Under the pieces are notes generated by a model. That model searched no databases. It was not told the origin of the DNA and was given only the letters and a program-made list of their open reading frames with translations. From assembly GCA_951802425.1 (NCBI GenBank), contig OX637796.1:3162001-3226000 (forward strand): DNA of 64,000 nt, written 5' to 3'. Shown in pieces: positions 43,489 through 55,900 of this stretch. The DNA is from Clavaria fumosa. Taxonomy: Eukaryota; Basidiomycota; Agaricomycetes; Agaricales; Clavariaceae. The translations under genes and the position numbers were made by a program. The number at the start of each line of letters is the position of its first letter. The stretch's first letter is position 1.

Positions 43489-45698
43489 TCAATCACATCC
43501 CTTCCCTCGTCGCCGTCGCCGCTGTCGAGCACGTCGCCGATTCTCAGTCCGGTACCGGCCCATCCGCACCCGGAATCGGGCCATCCTCACCCGTCTCAAG
43601 TACCCCCACCGCCGGCTTTCCCGTCCCCTCACCGCAAACAGCTGCGCGTCCGACCCCAAAAGCCACTTCCACCGCCGCTCCATCGGCCGCTCCGCACCAC
43701 CCATCACCCCCCGCCCCACCGTCCACTCCCTCCGGCTCCGGCTCGCCCGCCGCTCCTCCTCCTCCACCGTCGCAAGCACCCCCCTCCGGCCCTCCTTCAT
43801 TGCGTATACCGCTAGCCGCCGCCGCACCCGCGAGTCCACCACCCCTTCCCCGTACCGCCGCCGGAGCCCGCTCACAAAGGCCCATCCCACGCTCGCGCAT
43901 CGCTGCGCCTGCCGCAGCCCCCGGAGCACGAGCAGCGTCGTCGTCGAATCCGGCCGCAGCGCCGGGTCCAGCGCGAGCAGCCGTCCGAGCATCGCAACCG
44001 CCGCCCAGTGTGCCTTCTCGCCCCACCGCGGGTGTTGGTACGCCAGATGCAGGTTGATCAGCCCCGTCGCCTTCTTGATCCACCTCTTGTCGTGCTGCTG
44101 CTGCGTCTGCCGCGTCGCCCGAGAAGACCGTCGTCGACGCGTCAAGTAGGATTCCGTCAGCTGCAACGCAGCCTCTGGCTGCCCGGCGCGAAGCATAAGC
44201 CGCACGATGTAGTGCACGACCCTCAGCGGATCACCGGCACCCACAAAATCGGGCGCCCGTCGCCGCAGCATTTCGTACCGCGCTAGCAACACCTCCTCCC
44301 GATCACCCGCGTCCGACACAGCGAGCATATACCCCGGCTCCTCACCGCCACCTCTTCGTCTCTGGCGTCGAAATACCCTTGTCGCTCTCGGCATGCACAG
44401 CTCCAGCCAGACGGGCAGCGGTATCCCCTGATCTACTACCCCTGCCGTCGGCTGCTGCTGCTCCGTTGCATGCTGCCGATGTAAATCTCCACGTTCTAAA
44501 TCCAGTGACCTTCTCAGCGTCTGCAGGACCTGCTGCCACGCTGCGTTCCACCGGCCTGTTCGGGTAAGCCACCGCACGCCCAACTTCCACGTCTCCAGAT
44601 CGCCCTGTATCCCATCCCGCATCATCCGCTGCAGAAGATCCCTCACCGTGCCAAATGAATGGTGGCGAAGCGCCAGTCGGATCAGGACGTTGTATGAGCG
44701 TGCGCTGCGAAGAGAAGCCGGGAAGCAGCCGTGGTAGGCGATCAAAGCGGATAGCGAGGGAGGCGAAGACGTCCGGTGTGTCAGAGCATACACGAGATGC
44801 TGGTACACATGCTTCGGCCTTGTCGGGTATGGCAGAGGGGGCAGCTTGAAGTGGGTGGGGGGCATCGTCGAAATCACGGTCGCGCCACCGCACCCATCGT
44901 CCCATCCCTCCTCTTCTCCCTTCTCCAGACGGTCGAGTGGGCCAACGCGGCCCGGATCGTGCGGGTCCATCTCGTAGGGCTCCAGCGCGTCCGCGGAGAG
45001 CGTGTGCGCCACGAAACACGCGGTGGCCCGCTCTTGTGACAAAGCGGCGGCGACAGCAGCCGCGAAGGCAGCTTGGCGGCGCCGCACATTCGGATTGGTG
45101 CTGCCTACAACGCGCGGCATGGCGTGAGCCGCGGCAAGCGCGGGCTTGGGCTTGGGCTTGGGCTTTGGTTTGGGCTTGATGATGGGTATGGGCGGAAACG
45201 TAGTGGCGGCGTCGAGATCGCGGCCAGGCTCGCCGAACACGCACTCGTGCGGCGAAAGCACGTCCGGGGAGAGGAGGCTCGACGCGTACATGACGGGGGG
45301 GTCGGGGGACACGAAGCGCGCGTGCCCCTGCACGGGATCAGGGTGCGCTTCGCCGGTCCCGGTCTGAGAAGGCCTGCAAGAAGACGTTGAGATTGTGTTA
45401 TAAATTGTGTTGTCGTCGTCAACACGGGTGTGTTGTGCGGGGGGCGCACGCACGGTTCTGGTGGTGCAGCGCATGCGTGTGCGCGGCGCGCCGTTGCTTC
45501 ATCGCTCCGTTGCGCCGGGGTGTCCCGCCGTTGGGATGAGGATGGGCCGTCGTCCTCGGGGCGAGGTTCGCGAACAGGACCGGTGGCGGCGGCGGCGGCG
45601 GCGGCTGGCTGGTGGGGTGGTTGTGGTTGTGGCGTCGTGGCGAGGCCGCGCCGGAGACGGCTGATGCTGGTGCAGAGACATAATGCACGCTGAAGCAT
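43489..45698 (-). CDS. Second PPR-like, probably mitochondrial protein
   Basis: 719-aa protein encoded by two exons, 45424-45698 and 43489-45373 (50-nt intron, phase 2). The N-terminus (MLQRALCLCTSISRLRRGLA) is a likely mitochondrial presequence, followed by Gln/Pro/Ala/Thr-rich sequence and a Lys-Pro repeat. Helical-repeat segments include SYNVLIRLALRHHSFGTVRD, TWKLGVRWLTRTGRWNAAWQ, VVHYIVRLMLRAGQPEAALQ and LLVLRGLRQAQRCAS. The C-terminus is strongly Arg-rich. The gene sits in very GC-rich DNA, so long antisense ORFs overlap it. RNA target unknown. The donor (GTTGAC) is weak, so the exon 1 junction is less certain. Confidence 0.7.
45142..45178 (-). repeat. Lys-Pro coding repeat (GGGCTT units)
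   Basis: Six hexamer-like units, mostly GGGCTT on the plus strand, encode an alternating Lys-Pro run in the second PPR-like protein. Confidence 0.75.
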
Positions 45699-46481
45699 GC
45701 ATGGGTGAAAGAAAACAACAAATTTTCAATGACTCGATTTGGAAAGTTAGCAAATACTGAATAACATTGAAACAACAAAGCGAAACGCCGTCAGCCACTG
45801 AGCGGTCTTATTGAAAGAGAGCTTTGAACGTTTGAACGTTTGAATGTTGATATGAACGATCGGACCCCAAAGCAATGGCCGACCATCGGTGCCTACGATT
45901 TATATCATCACACACACTCTCTCCATTCGATGAGAGCGGTGTAGCTGGCCATTGCAGTAAAACGCCGTTCTCTTTTTTGTTTTTCTCTCTCGTTGGCATT
46001 GGTCTGTTTCTCGCCTCCGTGGAGGTCACCTCAAAGCATAGGCCCTGTCGTGTCTCGATTCGTGCCACAACGCCGTCATGTGCACAACGGCATTTCCGTA
46101 CGGGGAAAAACGTCTCTTGCGATGGACATCGTTCAAGGCAAGCCCGCTAGCGAAAAGCAAGGCAAACACCGCGTTATAGCCATTGTTGTCCGAGGGTATG
46201 CACACACACTATCGCGTTTCAGAATTAAAAAAGCATTGCACATGGTATACGTCGCCGTATACATGAAATGGTAGTGAGATAAAAAGTAGACTGTCAAGGA
46301 TTTCCGAAAGGCCATTCTGACCCCAATATTGTGATGCGGACGAGATTTGAGATAAAAAACGATGCAACCCATCTGCGTGTCGTCGCGGTGGGAAAGTCAA
46401 CGACACCCCATCCGCTGTCCCATACCAAGCGTGTTTTTGCTTCGTGAGACCCCCCCGGTCAACAATATACCCTCGTCAGAG
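45699..46481. other. Intergenic, PPR-like promoter / STS1 3' flank
   Basis: 783 bp. Short ORFs on both strands lack any family signal. Base composition drops to near 45-50% GC here, between two GC-rich genes. No RNA gene was recognised. Confidence 0.4.
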
Positions 46482-47880
46482 CTACAGCTCCTCCTCCTCC
46501 TCCTCCTCTTCTTCTTCCATGGGGTAATGCGCCACCCGGCCCACAAGCCAGCCCACCTTCGCCACCCAGCGATCCCGCACCTCCCTCATCATCCGATACC
46601 CCTCCGCCCCCTTGTTCGCCGCGAACTCGTCCAGGCTCTTCACCCACCCCGTGACGCTCTCCTGGCCGAACATGCCGCCCTCGCGGTTGACGACCGCGTC
46701 GACGCGCGCGACCCACGCGCCCCACTCCTCCGTCAGGCGCGGCACGAGCAGCGGCGCCAGCGCGCCCTGCGCGAGCGCCGGCTGCGTCTGCAGGTGCGTC
46801 GTCAGCGCGGCCAGGAACGCGAACGTCTCTGTCGGGTGCGACGCGTCCTTGTGCAGTGCCTGGATGAGCGTCGCGTGTGAGCGCACGCTCGAGTGCGCCG
46901 CAGACGGTGTCGACGACGAAGACGAAGACGACGAGCCGCCCTGCGCACCGGCTGCCGAGGGGGAAGACGCCGTTGGGAGGTACGAGAAGTACGGCAGGTA
47001 CGACATGCACGCGGACACGAACTCGTCTATGTGCGGGCGGAGCCGCGAGAGAATGTACGAATCGCGCATCCCGCTTGCGTGCCTGGGGCTGCCGCTGGGA
47101 TGCATCGCCTGGCCGCTAGCGCTAGACTGCGGAAGCCGGCCGAACGCTCCAAAATTGCTGGCTCGGGTGCCGCCGTATCCAGCACCGAACCCCACTGACG
47201 GCGCCCCAGATTGAGAGAACAAGCCAACGGGGCTGTTGGAGTAGGGAAATGCGTCCCGGAGTTTCTTTGCAGATTGGGCCAGTGCCAGAAGTGCCACGTC
47301 AAGAGTCGGACGTGGAATCAGAGGCAAGACAACGGCTTTCAAAGAGGGATGGGCGCTGAGAAGCGAGGTCAATAGTGGCAGGAGTGACTGCGGTGGCAGA
47401 CTCGCTAAAAAGACAATGCACGATTTAGCCGAGAAATTGGTGGCAAAAGAAAGTGGAACGCTCACCAAGCAATACACCTACGTCCACATCCTCGCCATCG
47501 CCTCTGTGTGATTTACCCCGTTTCGAACCGTCCTTCGATGCGTCGTCGGGCACCACCCGGGCCCTTTTCGGCACAGCTCGCCTCGGTCGCTCAGGCGTCG
47601 GGCTCCTGTCCATGGACTGCTCTCGCACATGCACGGGCTTGTCAGCCGAGTCGTCGTCCTCCGCATCGAGCCTCCGCTTCGGCGCACGGGAGGGCGAGTG
47701 CTGGTTCATGCTCGAGGCGAGCTGCTGGAACGACGCCGGATTGGTGTGGCCCGGGGTTAGCGCCAGGCTGGGCCATGCAGAGGGCGCAGAATTCAGCCCG
47801 AAGCCGAAGGTGAGTGCGTTCGGGGGGTGTGCGACCGGGTGCGAGGGGAAGGCTATCGAGGGCTGGATGACGTTGGCCAT
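46482..47880 (-). CDS. STS1: Nuclear proteasome-tethering factor Sts1/Cut8
   Basis: 445-aa protein of the family that anchors the 26S proteasome at the nuclear envelope. The N-terminal half is Ser/Pro/Arg-rich and likely ubiquitinated or unstructured. The Cut8 helical domain has SLPPQSLLPLLTSLLSAHPS, PRPTLDVALLAL, LRDAFPYSNSPVG and SYILSRLRPHIDEFVSACMS, ending in a poly-Glu run. Exons: 47466-47880 and 46482-47404 (61-nt intron, phase 1). A poly-Ser tract and a long insert occur between LFSQSG and SYILSRL, making it longer than the yeast protein (about 320 aa). It fits thematically with RPN2 at the other end of the window. Confidence 0.9.
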
Positions 47881-48722
47881 AACGACAGGGATGAGAGGTG
47901 GAGACAAGATGCGTTCGCTCACGCCTGCGCGGCGTGCAGGTCATTTCGGGAATCTGCCTGCCCTAAATCAAATACACGTGACCCGTCGTTGTAAAACCCT
48001 GACTTTTTGCGACCTTTTTTTTCTTTCTCAAAACCTTTGCCCTTTGCCAACCAACGAGGAGGTTGCTGTGAGTGTCCCTTTGTGCTACTCCTTAACCACC
48101 CTACACCGTGACGACACAATGAATCGCTACATTGAAGCTACACGCTTATGACCGTATTTCATATACCCAAATTTCTGAGTCTCCTTAGCGGCTCCGGTTG
48201 TTCTGCCAACGTGCTCAATGAGTCATCCTAGGTCTACCTGTCCTGAATTGCCTTGTCGGGGGGTGAGTAATTCGTTGTGTTTTTTTCAGAGGCATATGAT
48301 GCAACAAAATAGAAGTCAAGCCCTGAGCTCATCTCAAGGATGAGTGTTGACGAGCAACCATGCTAATACTGATCACTCCTGTATCTCGTGTGCCTTCCCT
48401 TCAGTGCTAATGGATCCTTCCACAGTATGGGTCGTCAATGTCAAGCACCATTAAGTTACGTGCACACATCTAAAGTCTCAGAAGCAATTGTGGTTGGCAC
48501 TGAACGATGAACCCGACACCTTTTCATATCATTTTTAATATGTAACTCAGAATCTGTAATGCTATGGACACATTCCTCGGTGATGTCAATAATGGTATTT
48601 CGTCCAGAAGCTGCCACTCTTCGAGACTCACGTAACAAGCTTGAAAAGAGGAAGAAAAGCAACATAAAAGGTCGTTGACGAAGAGTCTCATAGAGGCGCG
48701 GCTTGGAATTTTACCTGCAGGT
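47881..48722. other. Intergenic, STS1 promoter / BRCT gene 3' flank
   Basis: 842 bp. T-runs near 48015-48030 and 48280 are present. No ORF of note, tRNA or repeat was recognised. Confidence 0.4.
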
Positions 48723-51700
48723 CTATTGAAAGACGTCACCGGGTTCACTTGAAAGTTCTGGCTTGCTGTCATCCTCGAGCAGGCGCCCACCCTGAGCCCG
48801 CATTAACGCTTTAATTCTCTCGTTGATGAAGGACTGCCGTTCGCGATAGAATTCAGACCAATCAGGATTGGTTTTGCATCGTTTCTGGACGCCATATCTC
48901 AGTACACCCGCGAGAAGTGCAAGAGAAAGGGGGCATGCATCACTCACATAGTTCGTCAGATTCCTCCACACCTGCTCGTCATCGCTATCGTTCCCTCCCC
49001 CGTTCACGAAGAACTGGCATATCGTGTCAATATCATCTCTTTCGTCATCCGCCCCTTTAGAGGCCGCTGTGGTTTGGTGGCCGCTCCCCGTCTGCACTTG
49101 AAGTGCGGGCCGTTGAGAACTCGTTTCGTCGGGCCAAGTAGGACCGGAATGGCTAGAGGTCGGCCCCGGCTTATTTATTGGGCTGGTGAGTGCGCTCCCC
49201 GCACCCGAGACGTGACTCTGCTTGCGTATCGCAATTGCGACGCGCTTACGTATAGCTTCCAAGTCATCTCTGCATTTCTTGATAACGAACGAATACCATG
49301 ATTTGGATGGGTGGTGCGGCATCTAAACATGGCGTCAGAAAATGAGTGCTTCCAATATCAGGGATGCCATTCACCTTTTTGAACATTTCCTCTGCAATGC
49401 GTGTGAGAGACATCGAAACATCCCGCACAAAGAGCGTCCGTGCATAATTCAACACGAACTGCTTCTCTTCATTCGAAAACATCATCCTCCCATCTCGCAT
49501 TCTGTGCCGGTCATCGGGCAGCGGCGGAGTGGGGGAGTGCGAAATGGGGCTAATAGGATCGGCCAACGCAACTGCATCCGCCATGTTTGGACTATCCGCT
49601 TGTTGGCTTTCCCGTAGCGCCTTTTCCATCCTCCTCTTCTGAGCCTGTTGCTTCTCGTATCTCTCTTTCCTGTATTTTGACTCTTCCGTGGTAGAATTCA
49701 TGCTCGAGCGGCCACGAATGCCTGTCTTAAGACCTCCGTCCACACTCGAATCGATTACGTGACCCCGGCGCTCATCGATATTTAGCAAGGCACCCGCTTC
49801 CAAGCAATCATCAATGAACAACGGAGTCAAGGCGGTCAAGCCAACCGCCTGTACGCCCGCCAGCAAATCCTTGAATGCCGCCGACCTAGACCAGAGGATC
49901 GCATAATTGGCTTGCAAATGATCACCTGTAATTTGTCCTCCGTTTTTCTGCACATCGTCATGGCTATCCATCAGAGCCGCGTCGGACGAGACGTGACTGG
50001 ACACACCTTGATTTTTTGAATGACTTGGTATCTGTTCCTTAGGTCGACTTGTACAAAGAATGACAGCGGTTGTCCAGAATCAGACCGAAAAATTTCGCCT
50101 GCCTTACGCGGGGAGCCGGTAGGGGGAGGCTGTGGGCGCAGCGTCGGAGAACCGACCGGCGAGGTGAAAGAGAACTCCAGGTCTGCCTCAGATGATGTGG
50201 AAAGGGAGCGTTTGCGTCGAGATTTCGAATCAACTGGGGACGGCATAGAAAGGCTGTCCTGCTCCAGGGTGCTAGGATGCTTCCCCTGTTTGCGTTTGTG
50301 CTTGGGCTGTGGGCGACTGTGTGCCAAGGGTTCGCTGCCCGATGAAGATGAACGTGATGGCACGGAACGAACAAATGATGATGTCCTGGCGGTTTGAGAG
50401 GATCGCATATGGGAGGGCGTATTAGGAAATGATGCTGATTTGATAGGCGACGTGCCAACTGAACCAGAGGAGGGCGGAGGTGGAAATGCCCCATCGAAAT
50501 TCTGATGCTGTACGGCATAGATCGGGTGCTGTTGGAGATGCTGATTGTGAATAGACTGGGGATGTTGTGACGGAACAAATCCGTTCTGAGGTATGGTTGC
50601 CAGCACCTCTGGCTGACCTTGGCTTCCCCAGACTGGCGTATTTGGGTATCTCAGAACATCCATCAATGGCGGCAGAAGGTGCGCATATGCAAGTGGATTC
50701 ATCTGTATAGCGTTCATGGTCAACGGACTTGCAGTCATGGCAGGCACGTTCCCGCGACCCACGTTTACACCTGCACCAACGCCGCCGTTGGCATGAGGGT
50801 TAAGGTTCATGTTCAACGCAAGGTAGTCGGGTTGGGTCATGCCTGTCCCGTATTGCGGTATGGCCGTAGGAAGGGATGGCTGGAACGATTGAGTCGTCGG
50901 AAAGTGGTTTTGATCGGTGTACTGTGAAGGCAGGGGCGGAAATGTTCCCGTTTGTGGCTGAGCAGGGGAGACGTTGGGGGAAGCGGCGAGGTAAGGCACG
51001 TTACTGTCATGGCCGTTGGTGTAAGAGATGCGTTCCCGACGTGAGACTGGAGATAGACGCGATGTATCAATGAAATTGGGGGCACGGAAGCCACTTAAAA
51101 CAGTACCTTGTGCTTGCCCGCGTTTTTGAGAAGACCTTTGATCCAAGAAAGACTCGGGATCACTTGGACTAGGTCTCGGAGTGGGCAACGGAATCCTGGT
51201 CAAAAGGATAAGATCTCCGGGTATAGAAGAATCGGGTCATATACGAACTTATCCGGACGTTCCGCATCGTTGAGGCCATCTTCAGTCCTTAGTGGTAGTC
51301 CGTCATCGATAGCGACCAGTCCACCCCAATCATCTGCAGCAAGTAGGGCTCGCCCCTCCGATACACATCTTGTGACCCAGGTGTACTCAAGAACGACTTT
51401 GTTTGGATCGGTTGACCAGTCTCTTATGAACCTGCGACCACTATTTACAGTGGGATCCACGAGGATGACATGCGCGTTAGAGGGGAAATGCTCGATCTCT
51501 GCGCCGCCAGCCTGATTGAGAAGAACGAGCATGTCAATTCGCGTCAGGAGGAGCAGCGTGGAGTCGAAAAAAAACGTACGCGAATTGTACGAAGAAGTTT
51601 TGGAGAATGAGATATTTCACCCGCGTCTACAAAGATTGGTATTGAATCGCCGTTCGGATAAGTGAAAATCTTGGTTGATGGGCCGTTAAAGGCCTGAGAT

Positions 51701-51723
51701 AGAGATTCTCCATTGAACGACAT
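48723..51723 (-). CDS. Two-BRCT and Myb-like domain protein (Rap1-like candidate)
   Basis: 901-aa protein. An N-terminal BRCT fold spans about residues 10-105 (IPIFVDAGEISHSPKLLRTI, AGGAEIEHFPSNAHVILVDP, LEYTWVTRCVSEGRALL). A 380-residue Ser/Pro/Gln/Asn-rich region has basic KHKRKQGK and SRRKRS clusters. A second BRCT-like module follows (FFVQVDLRNRYQVIQKIKKN, GGQITGDHLQANYAILW, PLFIDDCLEAGALLNIDE). A Myb/SANT-like helix set comes next (FSNEEKQFVLNYARTLFVRD, MPHHPSKSWYSFVIKKCRDD). Exons: 51580-51723, 51249-51511, 50007-51195, 49375-49947, 48948-49322, 48723-48884. The last intron (63 nt) is in frame and stop-free. The layout resembles telomeric Rap1, but orthology is not proved. Confidence 0.75.
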
Positions 51724-51873
51724 GGTGCAGTCCAACGCTGAGCCTGTAAGGTGGTTGAATCGCAGGAAGCCAAGGTGCCTGTGAGCCGTGCGTGTGGCCC
51801 TAGATGTGGCGATGCATTGCTCTGCTGAGAGTTTGTCTCCGTTACCTTTGTCCTTTATCTATTTCATTAAACG
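51724..51873. promoter_or_regulatory. Divergent promoter, BRCT-Myb protein / RING-CH protein
   Basis: 150 bp between the two start codons of a head-to-head pair; core promoter function is inferred from geometry. Confidence 0.5.
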
Positions 51874-52849
51874 ATGCCCGACGACGTGGAGGAGAAACAG
51901 TGTCGCATCTGCCTCGACGGCGAAGACCCAACTTTGGGCCGCCTTATACGCCCCTGCCTGTGTCGGGGTTCTGTCAAGGTCTGCCCGCCGCGTTCCATAA
52001 ACTACGCTCGACAAGCTCATCTGCCAGCTCACACAGTATGTGCACGTCTCATGCCTTACGCGTTGGCGAAACTCTGCCGCAAACTCATCCGCCTTCTTCT
52101 CCTGTCCTCAATGCAAATATCGCTACCATTTTGGCCGCACCCGTTTTGTTGGTATCGCTACTAACCCAGGTTCGTACGCTAGCCACGCCTGAGTTTATTC
52201 GTACCTGATCATTCTCACTCAGTGATAGTCGGCTCTGTTTCCTCTCTTTTGTTTACACTGCTCGTGTTCCTCTCGTCATACATCACCACATATTTCATGA
52301 GCGCTTTCGATGACCAGGACAGTCGCTCCAGCGTCTACTTCTACTCCTCTTATTGGATTAACCCCTACGACGTCGCTCAAGATCTAGTACGCGCCGCCCT
52401 CCGCATAATTAAAGACGAATCAGCCATCATAAATGAGGCCATACTCTCTACCACGACCCAGAATACCCACACAGTCGAGCTCGACCCAGACATGGTCGTT
52501 GCAGCACCTGGTTATCTGAAATCATTCTTTACTCGCATCATTCTCGGGCTGCCAGTGGTGGCTGCTGGATCTTTGGTGCAACTACTCATGTCCATGCCCA
52601 TGTTGGGTCCCGTGCAATGGCTTGCTCGCTACAGGGGGAGCAGACGAAGAGAGAATTCAAGGGATATGGCCGCATTAATCCTAGTCGTATTGCTCGTTCT
52701 TGGTGCAGTAAGGTAAAGTGCCTTGCAACGTCTTCAGAAAAGTATTGACTCGTGGTCAAAGGGCGTTGTATAAAGTTTATTTATTGACGGAACGCATGAC
52801 GAAACGGATTCTCCTCCGAGCTGAGGACGCGATCCTCGAGGTTGGCTAG
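51874..52849 (+). CDS. RING-CH (MARCH-type) membrane E3 ubiquitin ligase
   Basis: 271-aa protein. The N-terminal C4HC3 RING-variant is assembled across the first splice: CRICLDGEDPTLGRLIRPCL, CRGS, then VHVSCLTRW and FSCPQCKYRYHF. Membrane segments follow (VGSVSSLLFTLLVFLSSYI, LGLPVVAAGSLVQLLMSM, AALILVVLLVLGAVRALY), then a short basic/acidic tail ending DAILEVG. Exons: 51874-51978, 52037-52169, 52223-52712, 52762-52849. Unspliced reading stops at 52716, but the last intron (GTAAAG...AAAG) extends the protein by RALYKVYLLTERMTKR and further, as in related fungal proteins. Likely a tail-anchored ER or Golgi ligase; substrate unknown. It converges on NUP170, stops 61 bp apart. Confidence 0.87.
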
Positions 52850-52909
52850 ATATTGGTCACCAGATTGGATATTTGGATAACATTGGCTCAAATGTATATG
52901 TAGATACCA

Positions 52910-55900
52910 CTAGCTCGCAGCCGCCGTACTAATTAACCGCTTAACTCTTCTCTTCACGCCCTCGTAAATCGCCTTCGTTTCAGGCATCGTTGCAACATCC
53001 AGCTCGGTCAAGTACAGCTCTATGGCGAGTTCAAGCCTACGAGCTGGGAGCTCATCCTGTTGGGCCGTCGATTCCGTCCGGAGGTATTCCGTCACCCAGT
53101 CGTCAAGCAGGATCGCAATGTCCGATGATACAGTTTGGATATTGGCTTGATCGTTGAACGGAGGAATCTGCTCGAAATTCAGTACAGTGCCCTGGAACGC
53201 ATCCCCAGGACCGACAGCCGCACCTGAGATTCGTACATTTCGTGTAGTACATCCCATATCTCCACGTACGGCACCCCACATTGTACCAGGAGCCTTGGCG
53301 TCCAGCCAATCGGTACCCGGCCCTTATTTGCTAGCGCAAAGCGCACGAGCAATGTGGCAACATGACCTATGAGACTCGTGTTACTCTGATGCTTACAGAG
53401 AGGCCTAAGAAGGATACGAACGAAGCGGGAAGGCGCTTTCAGAAGGATAGAACCTTTGACCAAGCGGCACGACCTTGGACATCAGGATATCTGCCATTTT
53501 CCGGGGATCGCTATCGCTATCCAAAACTAGCGGGAGCGACTTAATAACCCTCGTAAAAATGAGAGTACTCTTGTGCAAACTAACCTTCGTCGAAGATTTG
53601 GTTCCATACCTGCCGTGCAAGATTCTCATCCCGATGCTCTGCTACGTGGAAGATTAAAAGCTTGACAGCTGGCAGATCGAACGGCTCCGCGAAGTCGAGA
53701 TATAACTGTGAAACGGGGTGAGAATCGAGGTAAAGTGAGGCATTCTCTTATCACGTACATCAGATATTGAGTGTAGCCTCTCATTCAGCGAACGGATTTT
53801 CTCCTTGGTCTGCGGGTCTGTTTCACGCCCATTAAGGACCGTCGGTACTAAGACATTATGCAGCTCTAGCTGTATTTGCGCGACGTCGAGCTTCTCTTCA
53901 AGGTCCGTAAGAAACGAGACGGCCGTTCCTTGTCGTGCGCTAACAGACATTGGATGCGATTTTGCATTGCCCACCGCCAGTGTCAAGTATTCTATTCGAG
54001 TCTCCAGAGGTATCTCCAGTCTGTGAAGGCATAAGCTTGATTGTTTTAAAAGAGTGTCAGATGGTACAGACTGAGTTGCTTCTGCCAGGGCACCCAGCAC
54101 CTCAGCTGCTTTTAATGGCTGGTCATTCTTGACATAGAACTGCCACAACAATTGACATTTTTGTAGTGTCACTGGGCCTCTCTTCAGGTAGTCTTCCAAG
54201 TAAGGGCTGCGCATCTAGAGTGATAATATGGATATGAGCTCGCGAGAGATTGAATGGACCGCTTGTCATACATCCAGTAATTCCTCCGCCAGCCCTTTAC
54301 CAATCAACCAATTGTAGAATGACGAGTGGAACAACTCATCCTCGCTCGCTAACGCCAACTGATATGCAAATAACCGGAGGGTATCAGGCCCGTCGTGTCC
54401 GGGAATCAGGGGCTCGTAAGGGACCCGCGCCTCATTGCTCTTCTGTTCGAACACGGAAATCGAGTGCAACGCGAGATCATAGCATCTCAATCGCCCTTCG
54501 TAGTATGCCGCACGTTGGTCATGAGGAGGTAGCCCGTCTTTCCAGAATTCGATCCCAATATTATCCGGATCCAATATTCGGGCGCAGAATATTGGCAACT
54601 CAACGGCCCCTGTGGCATGAGTCAGAATGGTACAATGTGCATTGCGATGGATATAAATTGGCCTGGGACGAAATTTAAGTATTGGTAATCTCCCACTACC
54701 TCACGAAGCTTTTCAAGCTCAAGCATGCGGGCTCCTTTTGTGAACAACCTATGAATGGGAGTAAATTGTGAGGGCGAGAGAAAGCACGAGTTTGTCTTAC
54801 CGAAGAGATTCAGCCAGCAAACGTTGCTGCTCTACATTATTACGGACTTCGGCAGCTTTCTGCAAGTTTTCCTTTGCCTAATAAACTGTAAATCGCCAGA
54901 CATCTTGACAAATCGCAGCTATGTCATACCTTGTATAACATAACATCATCTGTACTGCAAAAAGTGCCACATCGCTGCCGAAGGACATCACTGATGGTGT
55001 CAATCTGCGTCGACAAAGGTCTGAACCCAACAGTGGGATGGAGGAAGTTGAGAGAGCATGCTTACACTGATTTGCTGACCGATCTGCTGGTCAATGACTA
55101 CTTTGACCAAACCGCGAGAAACGTCCTGGCCGCGAGCAGACGTTATTAGCTCTTCGAACGTTAATGATTTGACAGCGTTCTGAATATCCTGTTCACAGCT
55201 GTGGGCGAAGTTGGCATTCCTCATCAAATGTGAGTGGAAAGACGTACCGGGCAACCAGCTCGCCCAACTTGTAGTCGTTGAGAAGCAGGAAGAAGGAGAC
55301 TGCTTCGATAGTCCGTCCAAGAAGAGTAAGAAGTTGAGTTACAGAGTTTTGCTCCGCCTAGAAAGTATTGTAAAGAATACGCTGGATATCACACTATAGG
55401 TGAGCAAACCTTCCAGGCTTCCTTATCGACGGGGTCTGAATTACTGCTGGCCACTAGATCACCTGGCGACGAGTGGAATAGCTGTGGATTTTTATCCAGG
55501 AAATCCTTGAGCGAGTGCAGATTTTTCTGCACCACGACCAGAATACTATCAGAGACATTGGTTTCCTGTAGGCCAGTGGGGCTTATGGCCAATCGTAATG
55601 AGAGAAGCGTCATCAGTCGGAAGGAAACTTGGCTTACCCTGTTTTTGTGATTTTTGCCTTCCAGAATGGCCTAACTAACCTCGCCAAGTACAACGCGAGA
55701 CCTTCTCTCCGACCACTGTACATCGGATGGCTCGGCAAAGAGACTATTCGGTAGCATGCTTAGTGTCGCCCAACAGAGATACGGCCACTCTGACCTGATA
55801 CACCGTACGCTCGCTCGGCCCAGATGGGTCGCTCACCAACATCGTAGAAAAGTTTCTTAGCCAAGAGAGCCAGTTCAGGATTGACTGTGCTCGAGGTAAC

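Noticed and set aside
43544..44083. 179-codon Gly/Ala-rich ORF within the second PPR-like gene
   Set aside because: It overlaps the same strand in another frame, and its Gly/Ala/Asp composition is the frame-shifted reading of Arg/Leu-rich coding sequence.
45780..45810. CTCAGTGGCTGA-like 12-mer shared (inverted) with about 37074
   Set aside because: A single short match between two intergenic sites can occur by chance; no extended similarity was visible.
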